Shown: piece after piece, positions 55,201 through 61,000 of the stretch
How positions within the stretch are numbered: position 1 is the first letter of the stretch
Layout of the letters: each line of letters begins with the position of its first letter
Program-made: the position numbers and the translations under genes
Assembly: GCA_963772805.1 (NCBI GenBank)
Contig: CAVYYU010000008.1
Location: forward strand, 1,112,874-1,176,873
DNA length: 64,000 nt
DNA from: Legionella_A sp963772805
Lineage (GTDB): Bacteria; Pseudomonadota; Gammaproteobacteria; Legionellales; Legionellaceae
Direction of reading: 5' to 3'
Notes under the pieces: generated by a model
What the model was told of the DNA's origin: nothing
Databases searched by the model: none
The model's input: the letters and a program-made list of their open reading frames with translations, nothing else

Positions 55201-58069
55201 ACTCAATAATTTCAGTGATTCCGGCATCAGTGCAACTGACTTTATCAGTCAAGACAAGACCTTTGATTTGAGTGTTGCAGGTAATGAAGTGGGCAGCAGC
55301 GTGGTTTATCAAGTATCTGTAGATAATGGCGCTAACTGGTCTGATACCACTGCCGCACAAAGTAACCTCGTTGACGGCGATTACCAATTCAGAACCCAAG
55401 TCACCGATGTCGCTGGCAATATCGCTTACAGCAACTTAATTAATGTCACCGTCGATACCACAGCTCCCGCGGCCGGTACCTTATCACTCAATAACTTCAG
55501 CGATTCCGGCATCAGTGCAACTGACTTTATCAGTCAAGACAAGACCTTTGATTTGAGTGTTGCAGGTAATGAAGTGGGCAGCAGCGTGGTTTATCAAGTA
55601 TCAGTAGATAATGGCGCTAACTGGACTGATACCACCGCCGCTCAAAGTAACTTAAGCGATGGCGATTACCAATTTAGAACCCAAGTCACCGATGTCGCTG
55701 GCAACATCGCTTACAGCAACTTAATTAATGTCACCGTCGATACCACAGCTCCCGCGGCCGGTACCTTATCACTCAATAATTTCAGTGATTCTGGCATCAG
55801 TGCGACCGATTTCATCAGCCAAGACAAATCCTTTGATTTGAGCATCGCAGGCAATGAAGTGGGCAGCAGCATCGTCTATCAAGTATCCGTAGACAATGGT
55901 GCTAACTGGACTGATACCACTGCCGCACAAAGCAACCTCGTTGACGGCGATTACCAATTCAGGACCCAAGTCACCGACGTCGCCGGCAATATCGCTTACA
56001 GCAACTTAATTAATGTCACCGTCGATACCACCGCACCTAGTGCGGGCACGCTCTCACTCAACAACTTCAGTGATTCTGGCATCAGTGCCACTGATTTTAT
56101 CAGTCAAGACAAGGCCTTCGATCTGAGCATCGCAGGCAATGAAGTGGGCAGCAGCGTCGTCTATCAAGTATCCGTAGACAATGGTGCTAACTGGACTGAT
56201 ACCACTGCCGCACAAAGCAACCTCGTTGACGGCGATTACCAATTCAGGACCCAAGTCACCGACGTCGCCGGCAATATCGCTTACAGCAATTTAATCAATG
56301 TCACCGTCGATACCACAGCTCCCGCGGCCGGTACCTTATCACTCAACAACTTCAGCGATTCCGGCATCAGTGCAACTGATTTTATCAGTCAAGACAAGGC
56401 CTTCGATCTGAGCATCGCAGGTAATGAAGTGGGCAGCAGCGTGGTTTATCAAGTATCAGTAGATAATGGCGCTAACTGGACTGATACCACCGCCGCTCAA
56501 AGTAACTTAAGCGATGGCAATTATCAATTTAGAACCCAAGTCACCGATGTCGCTGGCAACATCGCTTACAGCAACTTAATTAATGTCACCGTCGATACCA
56601 CCGCACCTAGTGCGGGCACGCTCTCACTCAACAACTTCAGTGATTCCGGCATCAGTGCAACTGACTTTATCAGTCAAGACAAGGCCTTCGATCTGAGCAT
56701 TGCAGGTAATGAAGTGGGCAGCAGCGTGGTCTATCAAGTATCAGTAGATAATGGTGCTAACTGGTCTGATACCACCGCCGCTCAAAGTAACTTAAGCGAT
56801 GGCAATTATCAATTCAGAACCCAAGTCACCGATGTCGCTGGCAATATCGCTTACAGCAACTTAATTAATGTCACCGTCGATACCACAGCTCCCGCGGCCG
56901 GTACCTTATCACTCAATAACTTCAGCGATTCCGGCATCAGTGCAACTGACTTTATCAGTCAAGACAAGACCTTTGATTTGAGTGTTGCAGGTAATGAAGT
57001 GGGCAGCAGTGTCGTTTATCAAGTATCAACTGACAGTGGTGCTAACTGGACTGATACCACCGCGGCACAAAGCAACTTAAACGATGGCGATTACCAATTC
57101 AGAACCCAGGTCACCGATGTCGCTGGCAACATCGCTTACAGCAATTTAATCAATGTCACCGTCGATACGACATCCCCCGCTGCGGGCACGCTCTCACTCA
57201 ACAACTTCAGTGATTCTGGCATCAGTGCGACCGATTTCATCAGTCAAGACAAGACCTTTGATTTGAGTGTTGCAGGCAATGAAGTCGGCAGCAGCGTGGT
57301 TTATCAAGTATCAACTGACAATGGTGCTAACTGGACTGATACCACTGCCGCACAAAGCAACCTCGTTGACGGCGATTACCAATTCAGGACCCAAGTCACC
57401 GACGTCGCCGGCAATATCGCTTACAGCAATTTAATCAATGTCACCGTCGATACCACAGCTCCCGCGGCCGGTACCTTATCACTCAACAACTTCAGCGATT
57501 CCGGCATCAGTGCAACTGATTTTATCAGTCAAGACAAGGCCTTCGATCTGAGCATCGCAGGCAATGAAGTCGACAGCAGTATCGTCTATCAAGTATCCGT
57601 AGACAATGGCGCTAACTGGACCGATACCACCGCGGCACAAAGCAACTTAAACGATGGCGATTACCAATTCAGAACCCAGGTCACCGACGTCGCCGGCAAT
57701 ATCGCTTACAGCAATTTAATCAATGTCACCGTCGATACCACAGCTCCCGCGGCCGGTACCTTATCACTCAATAACTTCAGCGATTCCGGCATCAGTGCAA
57801 CTGACTTTATCAGTCAAGACAAGGCCTTCGATCTGAGCATTGCAGGTAATGAAGTGGGCAGCAGTATCGTCTATCAAGTATCCGTAGACAATGGCGCTAA
57901 CTGGACTGATACCACTGCCGCACAAAGTAACTTAAGCGATGGCAATTATCAATTTAGAACCCAAGTCACCGATGTCGCTGGCAATATCGCTTACAGCAAC
58001 TTAATTAATGTCACCGTCGATACCACGGCTCCCGCGGCCGGTACGCTTATCACTCAACAATTTCAGTGA
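43211..58069 (+). CDS. Giant LEPRxLFD/DUF4347 surface protein, 5' part up to a frameshift
   Basis: ATG 43211 (AGAGGT upstream) begins a product of 4952 residues before the stop. In order: a basic start; LEPRILFDA at 20-28, a motif near the N-terminus of many giant export substrates; a Thr/Gln/Ser-rich linker (about 40-120); DUF4347 (about 127-280) with His 183 (ILSHGS) and Cys 227 (LYGCDIA); a lectin-like jelly roll (about 300-490); a PA14-like domain (about 715-850, TFYAGSDDGSALYIDG); a second jelly roll (about 890-1050); cadherin-like modules with TAVNDAP linkers (about 1060-2480); two Ig-like modules (about 2580-2755); then 95-residue Ig-like repeats. No classical signal peptide is present. 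An extra G at about 58045 ends this frame at 58069. It is probably a surface adhesin exported by the divergent operon. Confidence 0.9.
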   Translation: MSEKRSKKRNQRYSHLKHALEPRILFDASLVVSPHDLGITSDTSSHDATQSTSQQDTSQDTSHNTPAQVDAKTTAPADTQASTETASQPAQAELQDVSKTATSTRTGITDNSVDTQPLAVTDLPAKELVFIDYRVQDPQTLLNSFSPNVEVHYINADQDGVNQINQVINSENSPISTIHILSHGSTGTVDLGTSVLNEKTLNDNYAQEMVSWKTHLTADATILLYGCDIAQDASGKQFVDDLSRDTGARVGASTDSTGSAHLAGNWDIEFYSDGTGTAVTSSFNKDMLAGYDYLLGAATIDLNGPTVLNVADNFATGTYTGGTSNTPITWSGGWVEFDGSPNRAFNPSGSTNSDNSPTGGNVIIPNVASGGSVSGLGTGLEIAMVGHGTQYGDYIAREINLDAYTSATLSFSYRTAGLTSADAVRVDVSTDGGATFTTIGTLANVTSNTTLSFDISNYISETTVIKFAIDRGFSTASSQQFLFDNVSISADGNNYTTSFSEQAGTPVAIAGAAMTLTHPNNELIKTANVTLANFKTGDQFAIGSIPNTITANINNITGTVTLQSVSGSGASTADFVTAIKSITFANTSATADATTRIVNITATDASGLTSAPAVDYISIVPYDNPSVVASHSISASSLGTTSGSLFDSSSLAAEQTPSATMDYDPDTAGLHTTLLTQGSKGTAVVNADGTFTYTPNAGASGSDSFTYSLVSQAQVIGVNYQEWNMDTSNTSLINNFPTSAPSHTGFISGYNVDQVAIDSGNTTLDNFVVRFNNSITITTAGTYTFYAGSDDGSALYIDGQLVVNNDGLHSFIEQSNTVTLSAGTHSLQVDFFEKGGQELLYVSYLGPDTAGLKTNLSHVGSVLADSTTTGTVNVTIQSSGPALALGTNVNALDTFTTRAYSNNDGTFNWAGNWTELNDGTPSATGGQINVTTAGVLRVSDTSTSATTRSISRSIDLLALSGITPTRVGYQLSFDYNTPAASNGVYVQISSDGGASWTTIDTISSTGATGTTHKSYDISSYASSNVQVQFMPTSSRATAIVNFDNVRIDASTVNYTAANFIENGAPVAIASSGSVISDAATSTISSATISISNYQAGDLLSYDNFVAGISASFSGGTLTLAGAATQAQYATALQHVFYSSSSDNPSTVNRNINVAIKDSLNNFSNAAVTTIGVTAVNDAPVGIARTVSTSLNTSYVLQTSDFSFTDIEGDALQAVKISTVPASVGILQYDTTGSGSWTTVTSNQSITAADIAAGRLRFVPTTGASGPANFTFQVQDTGGTANGGVNTDPTAKAFTVNVLSGPNTAPTLTRDLTLVSSAEDNMSPTPRTITQLMTDGGPSAFSDPDANASLTGLAITGNTANSLTEGVWQYSTNGSNWYNVGTVGDNASTLALVLSASTQVRFVPVTNYNGNPPALTVRAIDDTFSGSFTNGATRATVNSGTNGGSSAISATTRNLNVTVTAVNDAPILTASGPIFNSINATQVNNSGQLVSDFVKGTSGGSWSYVTDVDAGAVQGVAIISAASTNGTWQYSTDNGATWTSVGTVSVNSSLLLRSTDKIRFNPDGVNAGTGAITYRAWDQSSGAVGTKVNTTNNGGITPFSVITDTASIMTSSASGPILANTSSPLNYIENSAAGAINTALTVTDISSGTLSSSQVAITNYVSGQDALSFTNNGSTMGNITASFNTTTGVLSLSSAGSTATLAQWQAALRAVKYSNSSDAPNVTSRAVNYQVNDSNGLASNVLTATLSITAVNDAPSGTNKTITLTQSSNYVISAADFGFTDPLDNPADSLIAVQITTLPTSGTLKNNGVTVTLNSYISIADINAGKLIYTSATTNASYTVKFKVQDSGGTANGGVDLDPTAKTLTFTVNATNTAPSLTVFAPTLTTITEKDINNTGQAVSSFLGTVTDPNTGALKGIAITSLGTATNGSWQYSLDNGATWITFPTIATSTSLLLRSTDTVRFVPNAVNGGGGTFTYRAWDQTTGTAGTTANTSTTGGSTAYSTNTATATITSTAVNDAPTATITPTSYSAIEQTNLTLSGTGISIGDIDAGSSNLTATFSVGEGVLTAAAGTTGVSISGSGTSTITLTGTITQINNLLTGSNGGSFTYNDPSDSPASTTNLTMTVNDLGNTGTGGALSTSIVRAINITAVNDAPTLTTTGTIGGSYTENGTGIAVVTGTITAGDIDTSNFNNGSVTAKFTSYVTGDVLKVINQGVGAGQIGVSGANITYAGTIIGTYTGGTAADLVITLNSNATSTAVQALVSQLQYSSTSQDPTFGGASPTRAVSVILNDGGNTGTGGPLTATLAGTVTITAIDTAPTVSVTATGGTFVEGAGISTGTAVSFFSNAAVSAIESGQTIKSLTFTVNNISDSTEQINIDGSVINLTNGSGTTATNTISYNVTVNSGVATVTLSKTAGVSSSIMNNLINGLSYQNTSQNPTEASRTLTLTQIVDSGSGTLPNANTTALSLASVVTVQGVPETPTILSVPENAGGGINAAEATSGGGTIVNVGLPIDAKTGDTLTINWGSQTVNYTLLAGDITATNAAVLIPTSVISTQGDGTFNITAKVTHLTRTGLSSTPVSITVDTIAPTAPVVGLTTDSGTSGSDKITNIGTLSVSGTESGATIQYSSDNVTWGSTAPALTQGANTVYVRQTDVAGNISAATAYTFTYDTVVAAPTVALTTDTGSSGSDKITNVGTLNVTGTESGALIEYSSNGTTWTGTAPTLTQGANTVYVRETDVAGNVSTPTTFTFTYDTVAPAAGTLSLNNFTDTGISASDFISQDNTFDLTLAGNEAGSTVVYQKSTDNGVTWTTTTTAQTSLTDGIYKFRTSVTDAAGNNAIGNVITVTIDTAAPAAGTLSLANFIDSGVSATDFISNDKTFDLSLAGNEAGSTVIYQKSIDNGVTWSTTTAAQTNLTDGLYKFRTSVTDTAGNNATSNIITVTVDTTATAGTLSLNNFSDTGVSASDFISQDNTFDLTLAGNEAGSTVVYQVSIDNGVNWVNTTANRSNLTDGDYQFRTQVTDVAGNIAYSNLINVTVDTTAPAAGTLSLNNFSDSGISATDFISQDKTFDLSVAGNEVGSSIVYQVSVDNGANWTDTTAAQSNLNDGDYQFRTQVTDVAGNIAYSNLINVTVDTTAPAAGTLSLNNFSDSGISATDFISQDKAFDLSIAGNEVGSSVVYQISTDNGANWSDTTAAQSNLSDGNYQFRTQVTDVAGNIAYSNLINVTVDTTSPAAGTLSLNNFSDSGISATDFISQDKAFDLSIAGNEVGSSVVYQISTDNGANWSDTTAAQSNLADGDYQFRTQVTDVAGNIAYSNLINVTVDTTAPAAGTLSLNNFSDSGISATDFISQDKAFDLSIAGNEVGSSVVYQVSTDNGANWTDTTAAQSNLVDGDYQFRTQVTDVAGNIAYSNLINVTVDTTAPAAGTLSLNNFSDSGISATDFISQDKTFDLSVAGNEVGSSIVYQVSVDNGANWSDTTAAQSNLSDGDYQFRTQVTDVAGNIAYSNLINVTVDTTAPAAGTLSLNNFSDSGISATDFISQDKTFDLSVAGNEVGSSVVYQVSVDNGANWSDTTAAQSNLVDGDYQFRTQVTDVAGNIAYSNLINVTVDTTAPAAGTLSLNNFSDSGISATDFISQDKTFDLSVAGNEVGSSVVYQVSVDNGANWSDTTAAQSNLVDGDYQFRTQVTDVAGNIAYSNLINVTVDTTAPAAGTLSLNNFSDSGISATDFISQDKTFDLSIAGNEVGSSVVYQVSTDNGANWSDTTAAQSNLNDGDYQFRTQVTDVAGNIAYSNLINVTVDTTSPAAGTLSLNNFSDSGISATDFISQDKTFDLSVAGNEVGSSVVYQVSVDNGANWTDTTAAQSNLVDGDYQFRTQVTDVAGNIAYSNLINVTVDTTAPAAGTLSLNNFSDSGISATDFISQDKTFDLSVAGNEVGSSVVYQVSVDNGANWSDTTAAQNNLVDGDYQFRTQVTDVAGNIAYSNLINVTVDTTAPAAGTLSLNNFSDSGISATDFISQDKTFDLSVAGNEVGSSVVYQVSVDNGANWSDTTAAQSNLVDGDYQFRTQVTDVAGNIAYSNLINVTVDTTAPAAGTLSLNNFSDSGISATDFISQDKTFDLSVAGNEVGSSVVYQVSVDNGANWTDTTAAQSNLSDGDYQFRTQVTDVAGNIAYSNLINVTVDTTAPAAGTLSLNNFSDSGISATDFISQDKSFDLSIAGNEVGSSIVYQVSVDNGANWTDTTAAQSNLVDGDYQFRTQVTDVAGNIAYSNLINVTVDTTAPSAGTLSLNNFSDSGISATDFISQDKAFDLSIAGNEVGSSVVYQVSVDNGANWTDTTAAQSNLVDGDYQFRTQVTDVAGNIAYSNLINVTVDTTAPAAGTLSLNNFSDSGISATDFISQDKAFDLSIAGNEVGSSVVYQVSVDNGANWTDTTAAQSNLSDGNYQFRTQVTDVAGNIAYSNLINVTVDTTAPSAGTLSLNNFSDSGISATDFISQDKAFDLSIAGNEVGSSVVYQVSVDNGANWSDTTAAQSNLSDGNYQFRTQVTDVAGNIAYSNLINVTVDTTAPAAGTLSLNNFSDSGISATDFISQDKTFDLSVAGNEVGSSVVYQVSTDSGANWTDTTAAQSNLNDGDYQFRTQVTDVAGNIAYSNLINVTVDTTSPAAGTLSLNNFSDSGISATDFISQDKTFDLSVAGNEVGSSVVYQVSTDNGANWTDTTAAQSNLVDGDYQFRTQVTDVAGNIAYSNLINVTVDTTAPAAGTLSLNNFSDSGISATDFISQDKAFDLSIAGNEVDSSIVYQVSVDNGANWTDTTAAQSNLNDGDYQFRTQVTDVAGNIAYSNLINVTVDTTAPAAGTLSLNNFSDSGISATDFISQDKAFDLSIAGNEVGSSIVYQVSVDNGANWTDTTAAQSNLSDGNYQFRTQVTDVAGNIAYSNLINVTVDTTAPAAGTLITQQFQ
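51472..52340 (+). repeat. Three diverged first copies of the 95-residue repeat
   Basis: Three units share the frame of the later array (AGTLSLNNF-x-DTG-x-S-x-x-DFIS) but differ at many residues, for example NEAGSTVVYQKSTDNG where later units have NEVGSSVVYQVSVDNG. The third unit is two bases-triplets shorter at its start (TTATAGTL) and is half-way to the later type. They look like the older edge of the array. Confidence 0.8.
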
Positions 58070-61000
58070 TTCCGGCATCAGTGCGACCGATTTCATCAGT
58101 CAAGACAAGGCCTTCGATCTGAGCATTGCAGGCAATGAAGTCGGCAGCAGTGTCGTTTATCAAATATCCACTGATAATGGTGCTAACTGGTCTGATACCA
58201 CCGCCGCTCAAAGCAATCTCGCTGACGGCGATTACCAATTCAGAACCCAAGTCACCGACGTCGCCGGCAATATCGCTTACAGCAACTTAATTAATGTCAC
58301 CGTCGATACCACAGCTCCCGCGGCCGGTACCTTATCACTCAATAACTTCAGCGATTCCGGCATCAGTGCAACTGACTTTATCAGTCAAGACAAGACCTTT
58401 GATTTGAGTGTTGCAGGTAATGAAGTGGGCAGCAGCGTGGTTTATCAAGTATCAGTAGATAATGGCGCTAACTGGACTGATACCACTGCCGCACAAAGTA
58501 ACCTCGTTGACGGCGATTACCAATTCAGAACCCAAGTCACCGATGTCGCTGGCAATATCGCTTACAGCAATTTAATTAATGTCACCGTCGATACCACAGC
58601 TCCCGCGGCCGGTACCTTATCACTCAATAACTTCAGCGATTCCGGCATCAGTGCAACTGACTTTATCAGTCAAGACAAGACCTTTGATTTGAGTGTTGCA
58701 GGTAATGAAGTGGGCAGCAGTGTCGTTTATCAAATATCCACTGATAATGGTGCTAACTGGTCTGATACCACCGCGGCACAAAGCAACTTAAACGATGGCG
58801 ATTACCAATTCAGAACCCAGGTCACCGATGTCGCTGGCAACATCGCCTACAGCAATTTAATCAATGTCACCGTCGATACGACATCCCCCGCTGCGGGCAC
58901 GCTCTCACTCAACAACTTCAGTGATTCCGGCATCAGTGCAACTGACTTTATCAGTCAAGACAAGGCCTTCGATCTGAGCATTGCAGGTAATGAAGTGGGC
59001 AGCAGCGTGGTCTATCAAGTATCAGTAGATAATGGTGCTAACTGGACTGATACCACTGCCGCACAAAGCAACCTCGTTGACGGCGATTACCAATTCAGGA
59101 CCCAAGTCACCGATGTCGCTGGCAACATCGCTTACAGCAATTTAATCAATGTCACCGTCGATACCACAGCTCCCGCGGCCGGTACCTTATCACTCAACAA
59201 CTTCAGCGATTCCGGCATCAGTGCAACTGATTTTATCAGTCAAGACAAGGCCTTCGATCTGAGCATCGCAGGTAATGAAGTGGGCAGCAGCGTGGTCTAT
59301 CAAGTATCCACTGATAATGGTGCTAACTGGTCTGATACCACCGCCGCTCAAAGTAACTTAAGCGATGGCAATTATCAATTTAGAACCCAAGTCACCGATG
59401 TCGCTGGCAATATCGCCTACAGCAACTTAATTAATGTCACCGTCGATACCACCGCACCTAGTGCGGGCACGCTCTCACTCAACAACTTCAGTGATTCCGG
59501 CATCAGTGCCACTGACTTCATCAGCCAAGACAAGACCTTTGATTTGAGTGTTGCAGGCAATGAAGTCGGCAGCAGCGTGGTTTATCAAGTATCAGTAGAT
59601 AATGGCGCTAACTGGTCTGATACCACTGCCGCACAAAGTAACCTCGTTGACGGCGATTACCAATTCAGAACCCAAGTCACCGATGTCGCTGGCAATATCG
59701 CTTACAGCAACTTAATTAATGTCACCGTCGATACCACAGCTCCCGCTGCAGGCACCTTGTCACTCAATAACTTCAGTGATTCTGGCATCAGTGCGACCGA
59801 TTTTATCAGCCAAGACAAGGCCTTCGATCTGAGCATTGCAGGCAATGAAGTCGGCAGCAGTGTCGTTTATCAAATATCCACTGATAATGGTGCTAACTGG
59901 TCTGATACCACCGCCGCTCAAAGCAATCTCGCTGACGGCGATTACCAATTCAGGACCCAAGTCACCGACGTCGCCGGCAATATCGCTTACAGCAATTTAA
60001 TCAATGTCACCGTCGATACCACAGCTCCCGCGGCCGGTACCTTATCACTCAACAACTTCAGCGATTCCGGCATCAGTGCAACTGATTTTATCAGTCAAGA
60101 CAAGGCCTTCGATCTGAGCATCGCAGGCAATGAAGTCGACAGCAGTATCGTCTATCAAGTATCCGTAGACAATGGCGCTAACTGGACCGATACCACCGCG
60201 GCACAAAGCAACTTAAACGATGGCGATTACCAATTCAGAACCCAGGTCACCGACGTCGCCGGCAATATCGCTTACAGCAATTTAATCAATGTCACCGTCG
60301 ATACCACAGCTCCCGCGGCCGGTACCTTATCACTCAATAATTTCAGTGATTCTGGCATCAGTGCGACCGATTTCATCAGCCAAGACAAATCCTTTGATTT
60401 GAGCATCGCAGGCAATGAAGTGGGCAGCAGCATCGTCTATCAAGTATCCGTAGACAATGGTGCTAACTGGACTGATACCACTGCCGCACAAAGCAACCTC
60501 GTTGACGGCGATTACCAATTCAGAACCCAAGTCACCGATGTCGCTGGCAATATCGCTTACAGCAATTTAATTAACGTCACCGTCGATACCACATCCCCCG
60601 CTGCAGGCACCTTGTCACTCAATAACTTCAGTGATTCTGGCATCAGTGCAACTGATTTTATCAGTCAAGACAAGGCCTTCGATCTGAGCATTGCAGGCAA
60701 TGAAGTCGGCAGCAGTGTCGTTTATCAAATATCCACTGATAATGGTGCTAACTGGTCTGATACCACCGCCGCTCAAAGCAACTTAAACGATGGCGATTAT
60801 CAATTTAGAACCCAAGTCACCGATGTCGCTGGCAATATCGCTTACAGCAACTTAATTAATGTCACCGTCGATACCACAGCTCCCGCGGCCGGTACCTTAT
60901 CACTCAATAATTTCAGTGATTCTGGCATCAGTGCGACCGATTTTATCAGTCAAGACAAGGCCTTTGATTTGAGCATTGCAGGTAATGAAGTGGGCAGCAG

